Shown here one piece after another: positions 24,528-32,445 of a stretch of 64,000 bases of DNA. The DNA lies in contig CACHCH010000004.1 in NCBI GenBank assembly GCA_902578255.1, positions 1 through 64,000 of the forward strand, in the 5' to 3' direction. Under the pieces are notes generated by a model, which worked only from the letters and a program-made list of their open reading frames with translations, made no database searches and was not told where the DNA came from. Both the position numbers and the translations under genes were made by a program. Numbering within the stretch: position 1 is the stretch's first letter; each line of letters begins with the position of its first letter. Source of the DNA: an uncultured Pelagibacteraceae bacterium (GTDB lineage: Bacteria; Pseudomonadota; Alphaproteobacteria; Pelagibacterales; Pelagibacteraceae).

Positions 24528-25375
24528 TGGAAAAACTCTACAAATTTTTAAAATATACTTTTATTATTCTCTGGACAGTTTTTATTGTGGCGCCTTTTCT
24601 GTGGGCTATTTCTACATCTTTTAAAGACTTCCAGTCAGTAAATAGTAAGGTTACCTATATTCCTTGGTTAGATTTTGAACCAACACTTGAAGGATGGCGT
24701 GTATTAGTTAAGTCACCTGCAAGAGGTGGAGTAGATATTGTTGAACCTTACTTTAATAGTCTTTTTGTAACATGCACTGCAAGTTTAATAAGTATAGTTT
24801 TAGGAACTTTGGCAGCTTATGCTCTATCAAGATTTACTTTTAAAGCTGGTTTTGTGAGAAATAACGATATTACTTTCTTTTTTATATCGCAAAGAATAAT
24901 GCCGCCGATTGTTTTATCGATACCCTTCTTTATATTTTTAAGCACGATTGGATTATTAGATAGTCTAATAGGACTAGTAGTAGTTTATATTGTTCTATTA
25001 ATGCCTATAGCAGTTTGGATTATGGTAGATTTTTTTAACAGAGTTCCAAAAGAGTTAGATGAAACTGCATTGATAGACGGATGCAATCCTTACCAGGCAT
25101 TCTATAAAGTTGTGCTGCCAAACTCTATACCAGGACTAATTGTTGCGGGTATGTTTTGTATTATATTTGGTTGGATAGATTTTTTCTTTGCATTTATTTT
25201 AACATTTACAGAAGTACAGTTATTACCTGTAAAAGTTGTAGCACTTAATTCTTCAATTACACCGTGGTGGAGCTTATCAGCGTCTGCCTTAATATCTGTT
25301 GCGCCTCTAATCATAGTCGCTTTTGTTGTCGAGAGATATTTATCTAAAGGAAATTTATCTGGAGCATTAAAATAA
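24527..25375 (+). CDS. ABC transporter permease 2 (MalG/UgpE type)
   Basis: A 282-residue permease with six helices. The N-terminus (FIVAPFLWAISTSFK) is typical of MalG-like subunits, and the EAA loop reads TALIDGCNPYQAFYKVVLP. It shares one base with the start of the first ATPase gene. Together with permease 1 it should contact two different ATPase subunits. Confidence 0.92.
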   Translation: MEKLYKFLKYTFIILWTVFIVAPFLWAISTSFKDFQSVNSKVTYIPWLDFEPTLEGWRVLVKSPARGGVDIVEPYFNSLFVTCTASLISIVLGTLAAYALSRFTFKAGFVRNNDITFFFISQRIMPPIVLSIPFFIFLSTIGLLDSLIGLVVVYIVLLMPIAVWIMVDFFNRVPKELDETALIDGCNPYQAFYKVVLPNSIPGLIVAGMFCIIFGWIDFFFAFILTFTEVQLLPVKVVALNSSITPWWSLSASALISVAPLIIVAFVVERYLSKGNLSGALK

Positions 25376-26454
25376 TGAATTTAATCGGAGAAAATATAAC
25401 TTACAAGCCAGACGATCAGTTTCATCTAAACGATGTTTCATTTAATTTTAAAAAAGGAAATTTGTATACTATCTTAGGAAGAACTTTATCTGGAAAAACT
25501 ACATTTTTAAAAACAATTGCTGGTTTGCTAAACCCTGATAGTGGAAATTTATCATTTGAAGATAATGATTTTATCAAAATACCTGTGTGGGAAAGAAATG
25601 TAGCAATGGTTTATCAACAATTTATTAATTATCCTCATCTAAATGTATATGAGAATATAATTTTCCCGCTTAAACAACGGAAAATAAGCGAAGATCAAAT
25701 AAAGAAGGATGTAGAAGAAGCGCTTAAAACTGTAGGATTAGTTGGTTTCGAAAATAGGAAAATTCAAGAACTATCTGGAGGACAGCAACAAAGAGTTGCT
25801 TTAGCGAGATCATTAGCAAAAAAAGCAAAAATATTATTACTGGATGAACCATTAGTTAATTTAGATTACAAATTAAGAGAACAATTAAGAGAAGAATTTA
25901 AAAGAATATTCACACAAGGTTTATCTGAAGATACTATTTTAATCTACTCTACTACTGACCCACAAGAAGTCATGGAATTAAATGGCGAGGTGATAGTGTT
26001 AGATGAGGGTAAAGTTTTACAAAAAGGACCTGCAAAAGAAATTTTTGAAAATCCTAGAACTTTAAAGGTGGCTGAAATTTCAAATGATCCACCAATGAAT
26101 ATTTTGAAGGGAACAAAAAATTCTGAAAAACTAAGTTTTGAAAATATTTTAATTAATTCTCCTTCCCATTTTAAAAATTTAAGTGACCAAGGTTATAATT
26201 TTGGGATTAGGGCCTCAGAAATAAAATTAGATGATCAAGGTGAAGAGTTTGAAATAGAACTTGCTGAAATTAGTGGTTCAGAAACTTTATTGCATTTAAA
26301 AAAGGGAGAGTCAAAAGTGATAGCTCTTATTGAAGAAGTTATGAATTTTAAAATTCACGAAAAAGTAAAAATTAAATTTAATGAAAATAAATTATATGCT
26401 TTTGATCAAAATGAAGAATTAGTTTCTTCACCTTATGGAGTATCTCATGGCTAA
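25375..26454 (+). CDS. ABC transporter ATPase 1 (intact signature, altered switch His)
   Basis: A 359-residue MalK/UgpC-class ATPase with a C-terminal OB-type regulatory domain. Walker A is LGRTLSGKTTF, signature LSGGQQQRVALAR, Walker B ILLLDEP. The switch region reads YSTTDPQEVM, so the usual catalytic His is Thr. This subunit should therefore lend a good signature motif to its partner but hydrolyse poorly at its own nucleotide site. It resembles GlpS/GlpT-like dual-ATPase importers. Its end overlaps the second ATPase gene. Confidence 0.9.
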   Translation: MNLIGENITYKPDDQFHLNDVSFNFKKGNLYTILGRTLSGKTTFLKTIAGLLNPDSGNLSFEDNDFIKIPVWERNVAMVYQQFINYPHLNVYENIIFPLKQRKISEDQIKKDVEEALKTVGLVGFENRKIQELSGGQQQRVALARSLAKKAKILLLDEPLVNLDYKLREQLREEFKRIFTQGLSEDTILIYSTTDPQEVMELNGEVIVLDEGKVLQKGPAKEIFENPRTLKVAEISNDPPMNILKGTKNSEKLSFENILINSPSHFKNLSDQGYNFGIRASEIKLDDQGEEFEIELAEISGSETLLHLKKGESKVIALIEEVMNFKIHEKVKIKFNENKLYAFDQNEELVSSPYGVSHG

Positions 26455-27523
26455 AATTGAGTTATCAAATATTTCCCATACTTATAATCCAAACGACACT
26501 AATCCAACTTATGCACTTAATCCGTTTTCTATGACTTGGGAAAATGGAAAAAGATACGCAATTTTAGGACCATCTGGTTGTGGAAAAACCACAATGTTAA
26601 ATATCGTTTCAGGATTAGTTAAACCATCAAAAGGAAAAATTTTATTTGATGAAAATGATGTTACAGACCTAATAACGGAAGAGAGAAATATAGCTCAAGT
26701 CTTTCAATTTCCAGTCATTTATAACACCATGACAGTTTATGATAATTTAGCTTTCCCATTAAGATGTAGAAATTTTACAGATCAAAAAATTGAAGATAGG
26801 GTAAAATCAGTTTCAGATACTCTTAGATTGTCGTCTTTTTTAAATTCACCAGCAAGAAAACTAACTGCCGACCAAAAGCAACTTATATCTCTTGGAAGAG
26901 GATTAGTAAGAGAGGATGTTGCGGGTGTCTTAATGGATGAACCACTAACTGTAATTGATCCGGATTTAAAATTTAGATTAAGAAGAAATTTAAAGGAAAT
27001 TAATGAACAATATAAAACTACATTAGTTTATGTCACTCACGATCAAAATGAGGCAATGACATTTGCTGACAATATAATTGTGATGGATCAAGGTGAAATA
27101 GTTCAAGTAGGACTTCCAAAAGACTTATTTGAAAAACCAAGAACTACATTTGTTGGATATTTTATAGGTTCCCCTGCTATGAATTTGTTTAATTCTGAAA
27201 TTCTTTCGAATAATTCAATAAAATTTAATAATGATACCATTAAAACAAAAACTGACTTGTCAAAAATTAAAGATAAGAATGTAAAACTGGGAATACGATC
27301 AGAATTCATTAAAATTGCAACTGATCAAAAAGAAAATATTGTTAGTGTTAAAGTAACAAGAGTTGAGGATTTTGGAAATTTTAAACTCATAACTGGTAAA
27401 GCTGGCGATTTAGAGATTAAGTCTAAAATTGAGAGAGAAATTCCAATATCAATGGAGGAACTAAAACTTCATTTACCTGCAGAAAAATGTTGTATCTACT
27501 CTAACGAAATGCTTGTTAATTAA
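26447..27523 (+). CDS. ABC transporter ATPase 2 (intact switch His, degenerate signature)
   Basis: The second ATPase of the importer, about 358 residues with a MalK-like C-terminal domain. Walker A is canonical (LGPSGCGKTT) and the switch region is canonical (YVTHDQNEAMTF), but the signature LSGGQ is replaced by LTADQ. This complements the defect of ATPase 1, so the heterodimer would have one competent and one degenerate site. I chose ATG 26447 (MAKIELSN), which overlaps the previous stop by 8 nt; ATG 26435 in the same frame is an alternative. It ends 2 nt from the convergent GGT-family gene. Confidence 0.9.
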   Translation: MAKIELSNISHTYNPNDTNPTYALNPFSMTWENGKRYAILGPSGCGKTTMLNIVSGLVKPSKGKILFDENDVTDLITEERNIAQVFQFPVIYNTMTVYDNLAFPLRCRNFTDQKIEDRVKSVSDTLRLSSFLNSPARKLTADQKQLISLGRGLVREDVAGVLMDEPLTVIDPDLKFRLRRNLKEINEQYKTTLVYVTHDQNEAMTFADNIIVMDQGEIVQVGLPKDLFEKPRTTFVGYFIGSPAMNLFNSEILSNNSIKFNNDTIKTKTDLSKIKDKNVKLGIRSEFIKIATDQKENIVSVKVTRVEDFGNFKLITGKAGDLEIKSKIEREIPISMEELKLHLPAEKCCIYSNEMLVN

Positions 27524-27525
27524 AA

Positions 27526-29103
27526 TTAATACCCAGATGCATATCCATCTTTTCTAGGATCCGAACCTCCAATTAATTTACCTTTTTTTCTGTCTATTTG
27601 GATTGCTTGACCTCCACCATGTGGATCATTAGTAAATTCTACTTTATGGCCAATTGCTTCAAGTTTACTTTTTATATCCTCGCTTATTTCTTTTTCGAGT
27701 TTGTAGATATTATTGAAATGAAATGCTCTTGGATAAGAAATGGCTTCTTGGGGAGTCATATTAAAGTCAAAAATATTATTAAATACATGCACTTGTCCAA
27801 CGGGTTGATATTGACCACCCATTACTCCAAATGAAAGTACGGTTTTATTATCATTGTTTAAAGCTAAACCTGGGATAATAGTGTGTAATGGTCTTTTGCC
27901 ACCTTCAATACAGTTTGGATGATCTTTTTCTATTCTAAAATTAGTTCCTCTATTGTGAAATAAGATACCTGACTTGTTAGATGTAATCCCACTTCCAAAC
28001 GAGTAACAAATAGAATTTATAATGGAGACAGAATTTAAATCCTTGTCAACCACTGTTAAGTATACAGTTTCAGGATGATTTGGAATCCTTAGGTCATTGA
28101 TTTTATAACATTTGTTTAAAGATATATTATTAAATATTTCTTGAATATTTTGTTCACTTAGAATTTTTTCTAGATCAATACTTATAAAATTTGGGTCTGC
28201 AATATTCTCTTCTCTTATTTTATAACATAATTTTGTTACTTCGGCTTCAAGATGGAACCTTTCAACACTATCAGGATTAAATTTATTTATTTTTAATTTC
28301 TCTAACAGCTTTAACATTAATAAAACAGTTACACCTGGTCCGTTAGGGGGGCATTGGTGAACAGACATATCTTTAAAATTCGAGGATATAGTTTTAGATT
28401 TTAAAGTTTTTTGAATTGAAAAATCTTCAATTGAATGTAGTCCTCCAATTTCATTTAAGCTCTCTACCATATCCTGAGCTATTGAACCTTGATAAAATTC
28501 CTTTATTCCATTTCTTTTGATTAATTTTAGAGTATTAGCTAAAGGAATATTTTTTCTGAGTTCATTATTTTTATAAACTTTTCCATTATTTAAATATAAG
28601 TTTTTAGTAATTTTATGATTATTTAATTTTTTAAATGACTTTTCCCAAGCTTCAGAAACTTTTTTAGTTATTTTATATCCACTCTCAGCATAATTAATCG
28701 AATTTAAAAATAACTCCTCAAAGTCTAATTTGCCATGCTCGTTGTGAATAGTTTTCCAAGCATCAAGAGCTCCAGGAATAGTTACTGAATGAGGTGTTGT
28801 CAGTTCTATTTTGTCTATGTTTTTACTTTCAAAAAATTCAAAGTTAGCTTTTTTAGGAGCAATACCTGATCCATTGTATGAAATTGGATCTTTATTTTCC
28901 ATTTTAACTATTGCAAAACAATCACCACCAATACCAGTTGAATTTGGTTCCACGACTGATAAGCAAATTGATGCTGCAATTGCAGCATCTACTGCATTCC
29001 CACCTTTTTTTAGAATATTAAGAGCCTCTTCCGTTGCGAGTGGGTGTGAAGTAGCGGCCATTGCATTTGGAGATATAGAGTCTGAATTTTTGTTAGATTT
29101 CAT
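27526..29103 (-). CDS. Gamma-glutamyltransferase-family protein
   Basis: A 525-residue N-terminal-nucleophile hydrolase of the gamma-glutamyltranspeptidase family. The N-terminal segment ATSHPLATEEALNILKKGG and GIGGDCFAIV are typical. The nucleophilic Thr for self-cleavage should be in PETVYLTVVDKD, where canonical enzymes have TTHxSVVD, so it belongs to the variant ETVYL subgroup. No signal peptide is evident, so it may be cytoplasmic. The substrate could be gamma-glutamyl compounds or related acyl groups. It is divergent from the TRAP genes across a 163-nt spacer. Confidence 0.85.
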   Translation of the reverse strand: MKSNKNSDSISPNAMAATSHPLATEEALNILKKGGNAVDAAIAASICLSVVEPNSTGIGGDCFAIVKMENKDPISYNGSGIAPKKANFEFFESKNIDKIELTTPHSVTIPGALDAWKTIHNEHGKLDFEELFLNSINYAESGYKITKKVSEAWEKSFKKLNNHKITKNLYLNNGKVYKNNELRKNIPLANTLKLIKRNGIKEFYQGSIAQDMVESLNEIGGLHSIEDFSIQKTLKSKTISSNFKDMSVHQCPPNGPGVTVLLMLKLLEKLKINKFNPDSVERFHLEAEVTKLCYKIREENIADPNFISIDLEKILSEQNIQEIFNNISLNKCYKINDLRIPNHPETVYLTVVDKDLNSVSIINSICYSFGSGITSNKSGILFHNRGTNFRIEKDHPNCIEGGKRPLHTIIPGLALNNDNKTVLSFGVMGGQYQPVGQVHVFNNIFDFNMTPQEAISYPRAFHFNNIYKLEKEISEDIKSKLEAIGHKVEFTNDPHGGGQAIQIDRKKGKLIGGSDPRKDGYASGY

Positions 29104-29266
29104 TAATAAACTCTATAGAATTAATTTAATTTAATACAAATAATTAAAATACAATCTGGAATTGAATAAATCGTCATTAGGGGCAAAACGTCCGACTTTT
29201 TAGAAAGACTCTATTGTGAATCTATGTTTAACTTCGCGCAGTTAATTAACTAGAGGAGAGAACAAA
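29104..29266 (+). promoter_or_regulatory. Divergent promoter region and long 5' leader of the TRAP operon
   Basis: This 163-nt spacer separates the GGT-family gene (-) from the TRAP binding-protein gene (+). It contains TACAAT (29150-29155), a possible -10 without a clear -35. A mixed-composition stretch follows (TCATTAGGGGCAAAACGTCCGAC) with a small hairpin CTTT-TTAG-AAAG, then the palindrome GTTAATTAAC, and a strong SD (GAGGAGAG, 29253-29260). If TACAAT is used the leader is about 100 nt. I do not recognise a known riboswitch in it. Confidence 0.35.
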
Positions 29267-30427
29267 ATGATTAAAAATAAAAAATCATTAAAAGGTGCAA
29301 AAACACCTTCAAGACGAAAGTTCTTCAAAGCAGCAGCAGCAACTGGTGCAGCAGCAACAGCAGCTGTAGCAATGCCGAATCTTGCTTTGGGAGCTGGTCA
29401 CATTACTCTAAAGATGCAAGCAGCTTGGCCTTCAGGCGCTAACATCTTTTTTGAAATGGCGTCAGACTACGCAAAAATGGTTAGCGATATGTCAGACGGA
29501 AAACTAAAAATTGACGTTCAACCAGTCGGTGCAGTTGTTAAAACTTCTGAAATCGGACAAGCGGTAAGTTCTGGAGTAGTAGATATGGGTCACTGGGTGA
29601 CTGCATACTGGTACGGAAAAAATCCAGCAGCTTCACTATTTGGAACTGGTCCTTCATACGGTATGTCATCTCAAGAAGTTATGGCTTGGATGGAGTATGG
29701 TGGAGGAAGAAAGTTATACGAAGAAGCAGTAGCAAGTGTAGGATTTAATTACACAGGTTTCTTCCATATGCCTATGCCAGCTCAACCATTTGGTTGGTTT
29801 AAAAAGAACGTAACAAAAGTATCTGATGTTAAAGGTATGAAGTATAGAACAGTTGGTCTTGCGACTAACGTTTTAACTGCTATGGGAATGGTCGTAAGAC
29901 AATTGCCTGGTGGTGAAATCCAACCAGCGATGAAAACTGGTTTGATTGATGCTGCGGAGTTTAACAACCCAACATCAGACTCACAGTTTGGAATGCAAGA
30001 TGTCTCTAAACATTATCACTTAGGAAGTTTCCACCAATCTCAGGAAATGTTTGAAATTCCTATGAATACTAAGAGACTAAATAGCCTTTCACCTTCTCAT
30101 CAAGCTATTTTGAGAAATGCTGCATATGCTGCAAACTCAGATAACTACTTCAAAGCTTTAGTTAGATATTCAACTGACTTAGCTAAATTGATGAATGAGC
30201 ATAAGGTTAATGTTTACCAAACATCTGACGCTATCTTAGCTGAACAACTAAAAGGTTGGGATAAGGTCATTGGTGAGTTTTCTGGTAAAGATGCTTTCTT
30301 TAAGAAAGTAGTAGACTCACAAAAAGCATACGCTAAGAGAACTATGAAGTATCTGTTGATGAATCAACCGAACTACAAATTAGCTTATGAAAATGAGTTT
30401 GGTCCAATTCAGAAAGTTAAAATCTAA
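29267..30427 (+). CDS. TRAP transporter substrate-binding protein (DctP/TakP-like)
   Basis: A 386-residue periplasmic solute receptor. The N-terminus has a twin-arginine-type signal (SRRKFFKAAAATG) ending near ALGAG, so export may be by Tat. The core follows the TRAP DctP family (MQAAWPSGANIF, the R in KGMKYRTVG that usually grips the ligand carboxylate, then DAAEFNNPTSD). The subgroup resembles TakP, which binds 2-oxoacids, so an organic acid is the likely ligand. A strong SD and a terminator-like hairpin after the stop suggest high expression relative to the permease genes. Confidence 0.88.
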   Translation: MIKNKKSLKGAKTPSRRKFFKAAAATGAAATAAVAMPNLALGAGHITLKMQAAWPSGANIFFEMASDYAKMVSDMSDGKLKIDVQPVGAVVKTSEIGQAVSSGVVDMGHWVTAYWYGKNPAASLFGTGPSYGMSSQEVMAWMEYGGGRKLYEEAVASVGFNYTGFFHMPMPAQPFGWFKKNVTKVSDVKGMKYRTVGLATNVLTAMGMVVRQLPGGEIQPAMKTGLIDAAEFNNPTSDSQFGMQDVSKHYHLGSFHQSQEMFEIPMNTKRLNSLSPSHQAILRNAAYAANSDNYFKALVRYSTDLAKLMNEHKVNVYQTSDAILAEQLKGWDKVIGEFSGKDAFFKKVVDSQKAYAKRTMKYLLMNQPNYKLAYENEFGPIQKVKI

Positions 30428-30444
30428 TTAACTTTTAGAAATTT

Positions 30445-30479
30445 AAAAGGGGGGGGTTTAAAAAACCCCCTTTTTTTTT
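30445..30479 (+). terminator. Intrinsic terminator/attenuator between TRAP receptor and permease genes
   Basis: AAAAGGGGGGGG-TTTAAAAAA-CCCCC-TTTTTTTTT: the G-run pairs with CCCCC, extended by either GGGGGTTT/AAACCCCC or AAAAGGGGG/CCCCCTTTT, and is followed by nine T. This is a textbook intrinsic terminator 17 nt after the receptor stop and 26 nt before dctQ. As no separate promoter is obvious for dctQM, it likely works as a partial terminator. Confidence 0.85.
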
Positions 30480-30505
30480 ACCTTAATTTAATATATTTGT
30501 TGTTG

Positions 30506-31090
30506 ATGGAATCTTTCATTAAATTTGCTGACACTCTTAGCACCTCAATGGGTAAGGCATTTTCTTGGTGTATCGTAATTTTAATGGGTGGAACCGTTTA
30601 TGAAGTTGTTATGGCTTATGTTTTTAATAAGCCAACTTTATGGAATTTTGATTTTAGCATGCAGATGTACGGTGCAATATTAATGATGTCAGGCGCATAC
30701 TGTTTAGCAACTGAAGCTCATGTGAGAGGTGATGTCATTTATAGATTATTTAAAGAAAGAACTCAGGCTTGGATAGATTTAGTTTTATACTTTATATTCT
30801 TTTTTCCTGGCGTAGTAGCTCTAGCGTTTTATGGTTATGAATACGCTGCAATGGCTTGGAAGATTAAAGAAACTAGCTGGAGTAGTCCTGCGCAAATTCA
30901 AATTTATATGGTTAAATCAATGATACCTTGTGCTGGTGTCCTCTTAGTTATTCAAGGAGTAAGCGAAGTTTTCAGATCAATTATTTGTATAAGAACAGGT
31001 CACTGGCCATCCAGAATGGTTGTTGCAGAAGAAACGGAGCAGATATTAATGAGGCAGTCAAAAGAGGAGGAACAAAAAGATGTTGTTTAG
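30506..31090 (+). CDS. TRAP transporter small permease (DctQ-like)
   Basis: A 194-residue inner-membrane protein with four hydrophobic helices, the usual DctQ topology, and the family segment EAHVRGDVIYRLF. It partners DctM in sodium-driven uptake. The ORF track begins at TTG 30497, but I prefer ATG 30506 (MESFIKFAD), which follows a run of three TTG codons. It overlaps dctM by 11 nt, and a strong SD (GAGGAGG) for dctM lies inside its 3' end. Confidence 0.88.
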   Translation: MESFIKFADTLSTSMGKAFSWCIVILMGGTVYEVVMAYVFNKPTLWNFDFSMQMYGAILMMSGAYCLATEAHVRGDVIYRLFKERTQAWIDLVLYFIFFFPGVVALAFYGYEYAAMAWKIKETSWSSPAQIQIYMVKSMIPCAGVLLVIQGVSEVFRSIICIRTGHWPSRMVVAEETEQILMRQSKEEEQKDVV

Positions 31091-32441
31091 TCTAACAAAT
31101 CCAGAAGTTGCTATTTTAATGATGGGAATTTTTCTTTTTGCGGTTCTTTTAGGTTTTCCAATTGCCTTTACTTTAATGGCAATGGGAATTGGTTTTGGTT
31201 ATTACGCTTATTACGATGCGACCATGATGGAGCATATTTTTGATAATCGAATATTTCAACTTTTTGTTCAAAACACTTATACAGTAATGGATAACAATGT
31301 TCTCACAGCTGTACCTTTATTTTTATTTATGGGTTACTTAGTAGAGAGAGCAGGAATAGTAGCAAAATTATTTTTTGCAATCAGATTAGCTGCACATAGA
31401 TTACCTGCATCAATGGCGGTAGCAGCCTTGATAACTTGTACATTATTTTCGACAGCAACAGGAATTATTGGAGCAGTTGTAACTTTAATGGGATTATTAG
31501 CTTGGCCTGCGATGGTTAAAGCAGGTTATGACAAAAAATTTGCATCAGGTATTATTTGTTCTGGAGGGTGCTTAGGAATCTTAATTCCTCCAAGCATTAT
31601 GTTAATTGTTTATTCAGTTATCGCGCAACTTTCCCCACTAAGACTTTTTGCAGCTGCTATTTTTCCAGGTTTATTATTGGCAGGTTTATATATTGGTTAT
31701 GCAGTTTTTAGAGCTTGGTTAAACCCATCAATTGCACCGAGACCTCCTGAGGAGGATATTCCTCCAAGAGCTGAAATTTTAAAAGAAGTTTTAGTATCTT
31801 TCGTACCTTTGTTTGGATTAATTATGTTAGTTCTTGGAACAATTTTGGCTGGGATTGCAACTCCTGCAGAGGCAGCAGCAGCAGGTGCATTTGGAGCTCT
31901 GATATTATCATGGTTTTATAAGACACTTAAATGGCAAAATTTTAAAGAGTCAGTATTTTTAACTGCTAAAACAACAGCCATGATTATGTGGTTATTTATT
32001 GGGTCTTGGACATTTTCATCTGTGTTCTCTTATTTAGGAGGTCACGAAGTTTTTGAGCATTTCTTTACTTCAATCAATATTTCAACTTGGCAGTTTTTAG
32101 TTATCACTCAAATTATAATATTTCTTTTAGGATGGCCGTTAGAGTGGACAGAGATTTTAATTATTTTTGTACCTATATTTTTACCTTTACTAGAAATATT
32201 TGGAGTTAATCCGTATTTCTTTGCAATGTTGATTGCTTTAAACTTGCAAACATCATTCCTAACTCCACCTATGGCGATGTCCGCCTATTACTTGAAAGGA
32301 GTTCAAAAAACAAATGTTGAACTTCTACAAATTTTTAGTGGAATAATGCCATTCTTAGGGATTGTTATTTTTGCAATGTTCCTAATGTACATGTTTCCTG
32401 CAATAGCATTATGGTTACCAGAAACATTATTTGCACAATAA
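31080..32441 (+). CDS. TRAP transporter large permease (DctM-like)
   Basis: A 453-residue protein with about twelve hydrophobic helices, the ion-coupled transport subunit of TRAP systems. Recognisable DctM segments include FLFMGYLVERAG, the re-entrant loop SGGCLGILIPPSIMLIVY and, near the end, LQTSFLTPPMAMSAYYLKG. Together with the receptor and DctQ it forms a complete TRAP transporter, most likely for an organic acid. The amidase gene follows 4 nt downstream. Confidence 0.92.
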   Translation: MLFSLTNPEVAILMMGIFLFAVLLGFPIAFTLMAMGIGFGYYAYYDATMMEHIFDNRIFQLFVQNTYTVMDNNVLTAVPLFLFMGYLVERAGIVAKLFFAIRLAAHRLPASMAVAALITCTLFSTATGIIGAVVTLMGLLAWPAMVKAGYDKKFASGIICSGGCLGILIPPSIMLIVYSVIAQLSPLRLFAAAIFPGLLLAGLYIGYAVFRAWLNPSIAPRPPEEDIPPRAEILKEVLVSFVPLFGLIMLVLGTILAGIATPAEAAAAGAFGALILSWFYKTLKWQNFKESVFLTAKTTAMIMWLFIGSWTFSSVFSYLGGHEVFEHFFTSINISTWQFLVITQIIIFLLGWPLEWTEILIIFVPIFLPLLEIFGVNPYFFAMLIALNLQTSFLTPPMAMSAYYLKGVQKTNVELLQIFSGIMPFLGIVIFAMFLMYMFPAIALWLPETLFAQ

Positions 32442-32445
32442 AAAA

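Noticed and set aside
29165-29240. Known riboswitch in the TRAP leader
   Set aside because: I tried to fit glycine, SAM-II/SAM-V and TPP cores and found no conserved core sequence or matching stems.
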